Assembly: GCA_015143295.1 (NCBI GenBank)
Contig: CM026557.1
Coordinates: forward strand, 21,361,760 to 21,425,759
Direction of reading: 5' to 3'
DNA length: 64,000 bases
DNA from: Tetracentron sinense
Taxonomy: Eukaryota > Streptophyta > Magnoliopsida > Trochodendrales > Trochodendraceae
Part shown: positions 35,701 to 46,308 of the stretch, piece by piece
Layout of the letters: every line of letters begins with the position of its first letter
Numbering within the stretch: position 1 is the first letter of the stretch
Made by a program: the position numbers and the translations under genes
The notes under the pieces: model-generated
Told to the model about the DNA's origin: nothing
What the model saw: the letters and a program-made list of their open reading frames with translations, nothing else
Databases searched by the model: none

Positions 35701-38700
35701 AAATAAAAAGTCTATTACAATCATTTATCACATAACCAAAGACATGTTGACATAGTGGAGTATTAAACACTTCAAAATCTGGGCCAAATACTCAAATTCG
35801 TGTCATTGTCCATGTTACATGTATAATATTAGGCAGAGCCCCCCTACGATTGCCCAAGGGGGTGGTAGGGGGGCAGAGCCCCCTTGCGACGCACGAAGTG
35901 CGTCTGCAATCTAGGCCTAATAGGCCCAGATTGCGTCGAAAACGATATTGTTAGTTTAAAAAAATGATATTTTTAGTGAAAAAAAGGATTTAGAATCTTG
36001 TTACTTCTTCATTACATGTATTTTTTTTATTTTTTTCTATTTATTGAGATTTTTTGGATTTTAAAATATATATATATATATATTATGAGGTTCGCCCACC
36101 TAGAGGGGCGCCTAGGCGAATGAGGTCCAAAAACGCCTAGGTGACGTCTTGACTACACTGCTTTCAAAGTGCTTGACTACTAATGTAGGGACCTATATTT
36201 TATTTCTTGATATTTGTGTCATACATTTAATGTCTTGTTACTTCATGATCTTAGATTAAATTAAAAACGACCAAGTACAGGAATTTCAGAAATTATAGAA
36301 AGGGTGTGGTTTTAGCAAAAACATAAATTATAGAATTTTGAGATGATTTCTCCCGGAAATAAATGTTTATGGGTTAAATAAAGATATGAGATTTTATTAT
36401 CAAGTTTAGAGAAGTTTAATTGACTATCAAAAATTTTACGACAAACATGATTTTTCATTTTTAGCCTAAAATTGGAAAATGAGTCTTTGATTTATTAGGA
36501 ATTTGATTTTCTAAGTATTTTATTGAATCCAAATGGAGAGTACTTTCTTATTTTAATTTAAAACTTAAAGTAAATGTTTCAATGTTTTAAAGGAAAATAA
36601 GTATGTTGTTGACTAGTGCGGAAGAGAAACAGTGTTGCTTGTTGTAGAAGAAACAAAGCTGCAAAGAAAAGTTATAGGGGGCGTTCGAACGGCCTCTTAG
36701 GTCGTTCGAACGACCTGCGGAGAAAAAGTCTGTAAAGTTTTTTAAAACCTAATTTCCCGAGAGTTTTAAAGGGTTTATGACTCTAAACCCTATATATAGT
36801 CTTTATCTCGTGGGTTTAGGGTTTCCTAACCATTCTAAGAGCCTTAAGCATCCAGAGAGAGAAAACATAGGGTTTGCAAGGGCTTTCTCTAGGAAGAGAA
36901 TAAGAGGCCTTTGTGATCAAGATCAAGCCTATTCATAAGCGAGATATGGTAGGGAAGCGATCAAGAAAGGTAAATATGGATTCTTTTCTATCAATAGAAT
37001 AATCATTGATGTAAATAAGGAGAAAAAGATTAAGATTCAAAGTAAGAACTCAATCAAAGTATATTTTATCGTATAAATATCCCTTATGTAAGATTATCAT
37101 GATTTTTAGAGAGATTTTCATTATGTTTCCATTATGTATGATCTAACAAGGGGAAAGGAAACATTTTGTGGTGTTTGTATGATTGAGAATGGAGGAAGGG
37201 ATATATGTTAGGAATGATGGAATGATTATGATTGTGATGCAAGATTGTGATGTATTGTGCAATTAAGGTTTTTAGTCAACTTGAATTTATGGAATCGTAT
37301 GTGTGAAATTAAAGTATGATGATTGATTTGATTAGAAAATTTTATTGTAAGAACCCTGTTAAGCACGTTTTAATTTACCAACCATGAGATGAATGATATG
37401 CCCTAATTTTGATGTATGATGTACAATTTGCATGTGTGGTATATGTTCGTGTTAAAATAAGCCTTGAATTATGATTGCATTGCTTAGGAGTGTTATCATG
37501 GCGGCATGAGTTCTTATGATGGATCTCCGATGGCCCTTGACCGATAATCTAGGGTGTAACTTAACCGAGGGTTTATCATTGTTCACTCACATTCACTCAC
37601 GAAAATTATATATGCACAAGCATGATAAAAAGCACGATCACAAGTAATTACACAAGTATGGCTGCATGATTGAGATTTGCACTGCCTGAGTACCAACAAG
37701 TCTAAGATCGAGGCAAGAGAGGCCAAGAAAGTTAATTGTAAGTAAGTCGTGCGCACCGGATAATGTCCTAAGTCATACACACCAGATAATGTGCTAAAGA
37801 ATTGGTATCTCGGTAAGTAGAGTATATGTTAATCTCTACCCATATATGGCGTGGAGTTACTTTAAGTTATTACACAGTGCATGTATTTTGAATTCACTCA
37901 CGTGAAAAGGAAAAAAAAAAAGACAAGTTAAAAAAGTAAGACAAGTGAGACAAGTCCGAAAAGTGAGAAAAGTAAGCACAAGAGAGCACCTATAAGAATT
38001 GAAAAAAAAAAATGTTTCCGCACTCTGATTAACGTATGTATACTTGTATTGTTAAACCATGATATATGCTTTATATTAATATTTATGATATTGTTAGCTA
38101 TGAGCAGTGTTTTAAAAAGCGTGTGAAGCTTACGCCTCGAGGCTAGCCTCGGGGCGAACCTTAACGAAAACGCCTTGAGGATCAATCATGAGGCTTAAAC
38201 CCCATGAGCACACGCTTCATGCCTTGAAGCTTGCTTTATGTTTTATGTCTATGGTGTACATCTCATACATTAACTAAAATTAGGTTTCTAACCACAACTG
38301 ATACTTAAATGTCATTTAAAAAAAAAAAATTATTTGTTTTAACTAATTTATATAGTATTTCCTATGTGTACACGTGCGCCCACATGAGCACACACATACA
38401 CACACACACATATATATATATATGTATGTATCTCTCTTTATATATATCAATGTTTTAAAACGTTAAGGCGTGAGGCGAGGCGTTAGGACCTCAAGATGCG
38501 TGAGGCATAAGCCTCAATTCATGAAGCGTAAGCCTCACAAGTCACAAGAAAGCTTCATGCTCTCTCATTTTAACAAATAAATATAATATAAGAAAAATGA
38601 CAAAAATATTCAAGAAGTTGATGAAAAATTATAGTATATGTATATATATATTTGTATTTGTATACATTGTGTGTGTTCATGTGGGTGCACACGTACACAT

Positions 38701-41700
38701 AAGAAATTCTATATAAATTAGTTGAAACAAATAACAAATTTTAGAAAAAAAAAACGACATTTAAGTCTCAGTTCCTAATTTTAGTTAATGTATAAGATGT
38801 ACACAGACATAAAGCAAGCTTCAAGACATGAGACCTGTGCCTCATGATTAAGCCTCAAGGCGTTTTCCTTAAGCCTCGCCCCGGGGCGAGCCTCGAGGCG
38901 TAAGCCTCACATGCTTTTTAAAGCACTTATATATATATATGTGTATATATATACTATAATCTTTCATTAACTTTTGAATTTTTTGAGAATTTTCTTATAT
39001 TTTATTTGTTTGTCAAAATTAGAGAGTATGAAGCTTTCTTGTGAAGCTTACGCCTCACGCATCTTGAGGTCCTAACGTCTCGCCTCACGTCTTCACATTT
39101 TAAAACATTGGCTAGGAGTGGCATATTCACTGAGATTGCTCAGCCGACCTGTTATTGTTGGAAGGTTCAAGATTCGATAATTGCGCAGCCGAGCCCCTTG
39201 GATAGAGGAAGAGTACATCGAGGAACCGAAAGATGATTACCCGGAAGAGGAGAGAAATCTGAACCGTTATCCCTATTTCTGATTTCAGCTGTTAGAACTT
39301 TTGTTTTAATTGTTAAAGGGATTTGTAATCAAATTTCATTATGGATGATTATTTAGGTTCAAAATTTGGGGTTTGAGATCACGATGAATGATCCAGATTA
39401 CAGTTATTGCAGTTTTAATTACAATTAATTAATGAACTGAACTTCACTTTAGAAAACAGTTTAATTAATGCTAAAAGGACAAAACAACAACTAAATGCAT
39501 AAAACCAAGGAAAAAAAATTAGAGAACTCAACAATGCGCAACATTCATGAACCAGCTACACTAGAAAATATTTCTGGACATATTCCAGCATTAACTAGCT
39601 TCACAGGAATTTCTAACATGATCTAATTTCAGAGAATCATTCCCAGTTCTTGCCCTGTTCAATTCAAATGTCTCACAATTTGATACATAACCAGGTGTGA
39701 CAGTTCATGGCAAGTTGGAAAGGAATTGGTAAACAATGTTCAACACATTATAAAAGGAGGGGGACACTTACTTTTCTAAGTAGTTAGAGAAGTATCGATA
39801 TAACACAAACAAAGGAAGCACAATTCATATAGCTGCAATCAATGATTCAAATGACAAAGGAATGGGGGATAGGAGACAGAGGCAGAATCTTGGCTTTAGT
39901 TAATGGGAGGACTAAGAGTAGCGGTAGGAATTGGGAAATATTTTAATCCAACTACATATATGTGCAGCTGAAAATGAAAAGCCCCTCCTTTGACTTCCTG
40001 GATAAGTAGTGTAGACACCACATTCTGCACGACCAAGAAACCTCCAAGCCAAATGGCCAGATTTTTCAAGCTTCTCAAGGTGAACCGGAAACCATACCCC
40101 AAACCTGAACCGAAACCATACCCAAAAATATACCCCCAACCCGAACCAGAAAACATACCTTAAACCATGCCATAAAAACTGAACCAAAAATCATAACCTA
40201 AATCCATACCTTAAACCAAACCCTAATCCTAAACCTAAGATCCAAACCCAAATGAACTTCAAAACAAACAAAGCCCCCAGAAGGGAATGCTTTTATTATC
40301 AAGCCTGGTTGTTTCTTTTGGTATGGTTTCTGGTTTGGGTTTGAAGTCCAGGTCCTACCACCGTAATTGCCTTGAGGGGCTGGAGAAATCAGGCCATTTG
40401 GCCTAGAGGTTTATTGGTCATGCAAAATAGGGTATCTACAAGTGGCACCATCATCGCGACATGTGTTTTCCTTGCATAGAGCTAAAGAGTGCTTGGCAAT
40501 TTCTTCATTTATTGTGAATTCATGAGGATTTAAAAAAAAAAAAAAAAAACTGTACTCACTCCTATCAATATTCATTGGGTGTTTTTGGATTCTATGATGG
40601 ACTCGATAGTGGGTGAGAGATTTTATTTGCAATCTCCTATAAACATAGAAATGCATTGTAATAAATTTCACTGAAACCGATTTGTATCAGCCATTACATA
40701 TCGATTTCGGCATAGGGTATTACGCATCATAACATGAAACATATTTAAGGGCTAAAACATATGTAACCGTTACACATTACATAACGTAGGCAACAGCTGG
40801 TTTGTACGTTATCTACGTTTCGTAACATAGGTAACAACCTACGATTGTTTCATTATTAAAGGGTTTATAAAGACCATAAAACCGAAGATTAACGTCATTC
40901 CCTCATCCCCTTCTCTTTCTGTGTAGCCATATGTTGTTTATGCTCTCAATCAAATAAAAGGATTCTTCAAAGGATCTGGACATTTTGGGTAGTCATATGT
41001 TGCAATAGGCATATGACTAAGCAGATCCATTAGCAAGACTTGGTGTAATTATGAATTTATGTATGGACAAGCTTTGATATATGCACACACACACACACAC
41101 ACAGAAACAGAGATGGTTATACGCAATCATTAGAAAAGATAAAAGAAGAGCTAGAAACAAAAAAAAAATGAATCACTCGAAATGCTTATATGCAATCATT
41201 AGAAAAGATAAAATAACTAAAAAAATTGAATCACCCTTTTCATGTCAACCTGAGATTTCAAGAAGAAGAATCAAGAAAACACATACCTCTCTGCAAATAG
41301 GACACTTTGATTCTGGACTTGCAGCCCTAAGGCCTTGAAAGATCATCACAGACGCTGCAGAGCAAGCACAGGCTTTCCAGAAAAGATGACCACAACTTAA
41401 AGCATAAGGATTAAAAACAGTATCCTGTTAATACACAACAAATACTAGTAAGAATAAAGATATATATACTATCCATTCCCCTTAGGAATGCAACAAGCAA
41501 AATTTACCAAACATATAGCACACTTCAGATTATACTCTAGGTTCACAGAATCTGGAAGCATCAACGTCATTATTGGTTGAGTCACACTGATATCGCAAGA
41601 GAATTGACAAAAAAACTCGTCAGACTCTCCACCGTCAGATCCATTAAAATTTATATAGAATGCTCCCAATTCGATTAGCCAAGGTGATTGCAGAAGCTCT

Positions 41701-44700
41701 ATACGTTCAGCACGCAACTTAGTTTTGAAGTTTCTGCCATTTACAGAGCTATGTACCTACCACAAAGAGAATTAAGAAATATTGTGAGATCTTTTCATCA
41801 CAAAATATCAATTTAATCACTGGAATAGCAAATGGACATCGTCTATCTGGTGCTTACTTTATCATACTTCTTGAGAATTTTCCGTATAGCAATTGCATTC
41901 ATTGTAACATATTCAATCAACATCCGACCTTGTTGGACCAAGGCTTGCTGATCGTTTGTGAAACATTGACGCAGGCGCAGAATGTATCCCTGCAATCCGG
42001 TGGAAATGTGAAGATGGAGGAGGCGTCTAACTCTTGAACTAAAGCACCCAGCTATCTCTGAAGCCTCCTTCATCAATTCAGAAAAGAACATCTGGTCACA
42101 TACTACAGAATACACAATGCTTCAGTATCAAAATTTACTGTATGTGGTAAAAATGATTCATAAAATAATAATAACACAAAAAAGATTATGCTAGGAAAGA
42201 CACTCAAACTAATGAAAGCTGAAAAACAGAGAGATATTCCGCTAGAGTTTTCCAATGCAATGAAAGGTAGATATTTCCTTCTGAAAGAGAGAAAAGCATT
42301 GAACGAGAAGGATCTAAAAATTTAACACCATTGCACATCCGCCTAATGAAAACCTAGATTTGGCATAAAATTTTTAGATATTGAGAATCTTGTCTAAAGT
42401 TTAAGATGCACTTGTGTCTAAATCTTTAAGGGAAAGAACGGTTTGTCTCTTATCTTTTTTTTCCTCTGTCCAAACTGAAAGGAATAGGAAAAAATTCAGC
42501 CCCATTTTTCAAAAGCTAGTGTCACCCATTGATTAAACCCTATGAATGGCTTTCCTCCCTCATACATAATTATGTGGTGTGGTGCATCCAGGTGGATGCA
42601 AACCACCAAGTCCTACCCACATAATCTCCATCACCAGCTTTAGTACAATAGGGTGACAGCAAGCGCTAACATTTTTTTGATAAGTCAGAAACATATGGAT
42701 AGGTCTTCAAAGAAGTACATACAACAATTGGTTATGGTCATAGATTGAGTCAAGAATGATGGAACTCTACCATCGGTTTATCATTGCTGACGCTATTGAA
42801 GCACCAGAATCGTATTGCTGTTCCAACCCAATGCCAATTGCCAACACCGTGGCATTGGCAAGGGAGATTTGGGAGGGAGGTTAGAAGCAATGGGTAAAGA
42901 AGAGATGAATGAGTTGAGAAGAGGTAGTCGTGTTTCTAAATTAAAAACTCCAAATTGTTTAAAGTTCAATTTCTGTATGCGTTAATTGATTACGCAAATA
43001 CAACTTAATCACGTGTTAACCAAGCTTGTTCATGAAGGATAAAATCAATTTAATCACATTTTAGACATTAAATCACCTGAAAAATCCAATGTTAAAGCCA
43101 CCTAAGAGTTAATAAATGAGAAGGAAGAGAAAAAATGAAAGATATTAGGATGATCAAAATATTGAAATGGAATCAATTATAGCATAAAAATCATTTATTG
43201 GTGGAGTTAAAACATTAATTTGCTGGCTTAAAATTATAATTTTTGAGTTGATGAGAGTGGTTAGTACTTAGTATACTTCTGCATAACTTGTTTAGGTCAT
43301 AAAGTTGGTCTTTTAGTTAAGAAATTGTCAAAATTATTTCTTAGATTAGATGCTTTAACATGGAGGATGGAAAAATTGGAGATATTTTTTTTTATATTTA
43401 GAGAATTTCATATTTTTTTCTCAATTTTGGAAGATGATCGATTCAATTCGTACCTTACACTTTATGATTTTACAATTTGATTTGACTTTGACAACACTAA
43501 TCCACTGCTATGGGTGTAACACTGTAATTGATCAGGCAATTAGGCGAATATCCAATTTTCAAGCAGCTATGAGTTTGTAGCATAGAGAGGCCAATAACAT
43601 ATTCACCAATGGGAGACAAACCATTAGAGTGTTTGTGAGTCCATTGGGAAATACAACCAAGGGGAGGTATCCGTAATGCACACTGTGGCTGAGCTCATTG
43701 CTTGTTTACCAAGGTTGACTACTTGAACTCCATTGTAACAACAGTTTCTGAAAAATCACCTCTTTGGTCTCAATGCAGTGTATAACATAAGTATTTGTGC
43801 CATAGAAAACCAATCCAAATCCATTCCAACTACTTGTTTTAATGGAAATTTGATGTTGAATTCCGCGATTAATTTTATACACATTATTACTTTGTTCCTA
43901 TTTAATATGCTACACATGATGTTTTCTTCATAGGTATTTGGCTTCTTTTTTAGAAGTTGTATCACCACAAAGCATTATAGAAGATCAGGTGGTAGTTGGT
44001 ACAATTATGACCGTAACATGGGATAATTAATAATCCCATCCTTTACAAAGCTACTGATTCATAGCTAGTGATGATTTGGGACAACTCATTCATGCGTGAT
44101 GTTGTCGATCACAAGGTGATGCCTTCTTAACTGCTGGAGTAATACAAAATTGGAGTTCAAATTGGGAGAGAGGGAAATGTTTACAACAAATTGTTCATCA
44201 GGCAACGCCTCAAGTGCCTCAGGCACTCAGGAGGTCTACCGCCTCAGGTCGCCTTGACAACTATGTCACCAGCTAATGCCCCTAAATTACCGCTCAATGA
44301 TAAAGGAGGTAGTCCCTTGGGTGGGTTAGGAGAGAATCTCTTATTCCCTAAAATGACCGGATCGGAAACTCTACTTAGAAAGAAAGCCACTCCAAGAAAC
44401 AACAATAAATAACCTAGAGTTGCATGAATATTCTACTTATGATACCACTCCGACTTCAAAATTCTAGGATTAGTAAAATGCAACTTATCCTTAATTACTT
44501 TATTTTCTATTTATAGTTCATTGCCAATCCCATTCCAGCACCCACTGCTGCATCAAGTAACCTAGAAAAGTCACTTGAATTTACCACTGTCGTGGTTCAT
44601 TATTTTTCCGTACTTACCCAGATGTATCAATAGGCCCGATTCAGTTAATTTATCCATATTTTCTATGCAGATGTTTAATTTCAGGCAATCTAATATACCC

Positions 44701-45005
44701 AAACAGATAACATAAAGACATGAAAAAATTATGGATGCTAAGCTCATTGAAGAATATATTCAAGAGGGACCAAAACAACAAATAAAAAAATACATACATG
44801 GACAAGATTCGCGTTGGCATAAAAGCGAAAATGTGCCATTTTCCTCCTCCTGTGGTCCTGTATCGCAAGAATCCTGCACTGCACGACAAGCCCGACAGCT
44901 CTTTAGAACTTTCTTGAGCCGCTTATATTCCACATGCGAGCATTTATCCAGAAACCTCTCCCGATCTCCATGGAGATACTCCATAAACGTCTCTCCGAAT
45001 TTCAT
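32685..45005 (-). CDS. BAH1-like: SPX-domain RING-type E3 ubiquitin ligase, BAH1/NLA family (334 aa, six exons)
   Basis: The family ubiquitinates membrane transporters such as PHT1 phosphate transporters and links phosphate/nitrogen status and salicylic-acid defence to degradation; the SPX domain binds inositol pyrophosphates. Exons: 44798-45005, 41858-42102, 41508-41756, 41287-41424, 32864-32922, 32685-32790; 1,005 nt in total, all GT-AG with matching phases. The SPX half (residues 1-151) starts [13 protein letters not shown] and ends with the Lys-rich KILKKYDK (144-151). The C-terminal half has CAIC (230-233), SCGHLF (244-249), CAC (253-255) and CPIC (275-278), then a basic tail ending MYVLGY. 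The length matches the family (about 335). The MKFGE start resembles Arabidopsis At2g38920 (NLA2) more than NLA itself. Odd: the fifth RING ligand is Trp250. Intron 4 is 8.4 kb. Everything else looks intact. Confidence 0.94.
32864..32922 (-). CDS. BAH1-like: BAH1-like exon 5
   Basis: Acceptor AAGCAG and donor GTGAGG; 59 nt, [19 protein letters not shown] plus two bases of Arg300. It is 8.4 kb from exon 4. Confidence 0.92.
32923..34440. other. BAH1-like intron 4, distal part
   Basis: Contains diverged GGTTTCGG/TTCGGTGTCGG pieces near 33,207 and 33,710, similar in style to the MULE-type MITE at 8,075, and a degraded CGCCTAGGC-type hAT piece near 33,880-33,950. No exon found. Confidence 0.4.
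34462..34650. repeat. 105-bp direct duplication with (TA)n spacer
   Basis: GGCACCTAATTCTCCACAAA at 34,462 recurs at 34,567 (one extra A); between them are GAGAAT repeats and a TA run. Confidence 0.75.
34651..35550. other. Intron 4 stretch, nothing recognised
   Basis: AT-rich; a TTTATAATTTATAATTTAT run lies near 34,980-35,000. No coding or element ends seen. Confidence 0.4.
35559..36160. mobile_element. hAT-type MITE (602 bp)
   Basis: TIRs TAGTGTAGTCAAGGCGTC and GACGTCTTGACTACACTG, with a perfect 8-bp TSD CTTTCAAA (35,551-35,558; 36,161-36,168). The centre has (TA)n and a GCCCCCCTACGATTGCCCAA-like G/C-rich part. Fragments of related elements lie near 3,400 and 33,880. Confidence 0.8.
36184..39489 (+). 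mobile_element. Diverged solo LTR of the TGTAGAACCCC family, with nested foldback element
   Basis: Starts TGTAGGGACC. The stretch 36,450-36,600 closely follows the outer LTR at 19,890-20,030 (TTTTCTAAGTATTTTATTG, GAGAGTACTTTCTTATTTTA). A TATA-like CCCTATATATAG is near 36,790, with palindromes at 36,682-36,691 and 36,699-36,716 upstream. The end is uncertain: ACTAA precedes the start (36,179-36,183) and follows CAACA at 39,490-39,494, a possible TSD. It is interrupted at 38,105-39,110. Confidence 0.65.
38105..39110. mobile_element. hAT-like foldback element with interleaved inverted repeats
   Basis: Ends CAGTGTTTTAAAA and TTTTAAAACATTG; flanks GCTATGAG (38,097-38,104) and GCTAGGAG (39,111-39,118) look like an 8-bp TSD with one change. 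Inside, 38,107-38,430 pairs with 38,660-38,932, and 38,452-38,640 pairs with 38,933-39,110. Arms share GAGGCTTACGCCTCGAGGC-like text. No ORF. Confidence 0.75.
39500..41286. other. BAH1-like intron 4, proximal part
   Basis: At 40,080-40,230 a degenerate repeat of CCGAAACCATACCC units. At 40,665-40,870 text with ACCGATTTGTATCAG and TAACGTAGG repeats related to the MULE-type MITE. A (CA)n run at 41,081-41,102. No coding sequence seen. Confidence 0.45.
41287..41424 (-). CDS. BAH1-like: BAH1-like exon 4 (RING)
   Basis: Acceptor TAACAG and donor GTATGT; 46 codons (235-280). It reads [15 protein letters not shown] then W-K-A-C; family members have Cys at the W position. The Trp codon is at 41,377-41,379. 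Confidence 0.93.
41508..41756 (-). CDS. BAH1-like: BAH1-like exon 3
   Basis: Acceptor TGGTAG and donor GTAAAT; 83 codons (152-234), [10 protein letters not shown] to KCAICL. It links SPX to RING and carries the first two Cys ligands. Confidence 0.93.
41858..42102 (-). CDS. BAH1-like: BAH1-like exon 2
   Basis: Acceptor CTGTAG and donor GTAAGC. It encodes the end of residue 70 to Lys151 ([13 protein letters not shown] to [10 protein letters not shown]), the SPX core with the inositol-pyrophosphate-binding Lys cluster. Confidence 0.94.
42103..44797. other. BAH1-like intron 1
   Basis: 2.7 kb intron. A short CGCCTCAAGTGCCTCAGGC stretch near 44,205-44,255 resembles the 38,105 foldback family. No other gene seen. 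Confidence 0.5.
44798..45005 (-). CDS. BAH1-like: BAH1-like exon 1
   Basis: ATG at 45,005 and donor GTATGT after 44,798. It encodes residues 1-69 plus the first base of Leu70: the first SPX helices ([24 protein letters not shown]). Confidence 0.92.
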
Positions 45006-45037
45006 CTCGAGATCGAATAGATCATATAAGTTAGCAT
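45002..45037 (-). promoter_or_regulatory. Upstream ORF overlapping the BAH1-like start (ATGA)
   Basis: An ATG at 45,037 opens an 11-codon frame whose TGA (45,004-45,002) overlaps the main ATG (45,005-45,003) in ATGA. A second uORF upstream is only MGI-stop (ATGGGGATTTGA). Both are in the leader if transcription starts near 45,195, as a TATA-like AATTATATAG near 45,222-45,231 suggests. Confidence 0.45.
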
Positions 45038-45221
45038 CTACAAACCCTAGCAGGCTGAATAATACGAATTCCTCAATCGAGAGTAACAGGAATTAGTAAA
45101 TCAGGAGAATTCGAATAGTTTCAGGTCAAAAAGAAATCAAAATATTTTGGTTCTTCAAATCCCCATCGCTATTGAGGTAGAATACCAAGAAATTTTCTCC
45201 AGTTCGAAACCCTAGAATGGG

Positions 45222-45231
45222 AACTATATAA
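45222..45231 (-). promoter_or_regulatory. Candidate TATA box of BAH1-like gene
   Basis: Minus strand AATTATATAG about 220 bp upstream of the ATG. A second candidate (TTATATTTAA) lies near 45,335. Confidence 0.4.
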
Positions 45232-45587
45232 TTTTAATCGGAGACGAATGAAACCCTAGATGACCAGAGAGAAAATCCGGAAGGTACTCAAAGGAAATTT
45301 GAACACGTAAACGGTCCAAACGAATGTCGTTTAAATATAAGGAACCCGCGCGAACTTGGGGTTGGCCCACTTGCGAATTAACTACTGTATATGTATTCGG
45401 TACACGTGTACAAACTACAAAGTGCACTGGAAGTGAGATTTGTTTGGTTGCAATGGTAGCGAATAGCTTCCCATTTTTTTAGCTATTTGTAACTGAGGAG
45501 TGCTAGCCCTACTCCCATAATTCAAATTTTTTCCACTCTCTGTGGGTGTGACATGTGGTGTTGCTACGCATTCAATAGGTTTAAAAA

Positions 45588-46300
45588 CAGTGGTCGAGCT
45601 AGAATTCTCTTGTGAGTCGACTAACAATGACTTTAAAAAACTTTTTTGATGCTCAAGTTCATGGATCATTTCGTCTGTTTTGTATCGATTTGTAAAGAAT
45701 ATATTTGTTTTTCTCTGTTTTGTATCGATTTGTAAAGAATATATTTGTTTTTCTCAAAAGTTTAAGGGGGGACAGGGGTGGAGCTAGAATTCTCTTGTGA
45801 GTGGGCTAACAATGACTTAAAAAAACTTTTTTGAGAGTCAAGTTCATGGGTCATTTCATCTATTTTGTATCGATTTGTAAAGAATATATATTTTTTCTCA
45901 AAAGTTTAAGGGCTCTGAGGAGGGGTCACTGTTTAAAACTATGTACTATTGATGTGTTACGTATTATACACGTGTCGTCATATAATGCCTATTTAATAAG
46001 CGAATTATGTATTAAACGTATACAATAATTTTTTTACCGTATTAAACGCATATTTCATATTAAATAATTGTTATTAGTTAATGTTATGATTTTATATATT
46101 TATAATCATTTTTTATTTTTTTCATGTTTTTTTTATGTATAACACTCGTACTTCCCAAATAGATTATTATCATATTATACTCGTACTCATACTTTGATAA
46201 CTATAGGCTACACCCCTATCAGTTCCATATGATTTTTATAAAAAAAAAAAAAAATCAGGGGGCTTCAGCCCCCCTTGGGCCCCATGTGGCTCCGCCCCTG
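45588..46300. mobile_element. hAT-type element (713 bp) with duplicated 5' part
   Basis: Ends CAGTGGTCGAGC and GGCTCCGCCCCTG; perfect 8-bp TSD TTTAAAAA at 45,580-45,587 and 46,301-46,308. The start sequence recurs at 45,773 as CAGGGGTGGAGCTAGAATTC, so the first 180 bp or so are duplicated. A 41-bp tandem unit (TTTTGTATCGATTTGTAAAG) occurs twice in the first copy and once in the second. A related 3' end (GGCTCTGCCCCTG) lies near 50,040. Confidence 0.82.
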
Positions 46301-46308
46301 TTTAAAAA

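Noticed and set aside
39896..40187. Two Gly/Phe/Trp-rich ORFs on the minus strand
   Set aside because: They are translations of the CCGAAACCATACCC degenerate repeat inside BAH1-like intron 4.
45020..45045. Resemblance of the BAH1-like leader (GGTTTGTAGATG...CTAA) to a miR827 target site
   Set aside because: NLA is a miR827 target in Arabidopsis, but here five bases in the centre are missing and one mismatch remains, so cleavage would not be expected. Likely coincidence.
44731..45096. 121-aa plus-strand ORF
   Set aside because: Antisense shadow of BAH1-like exon 1, which has the family motifs and splice sites on the minus strand.
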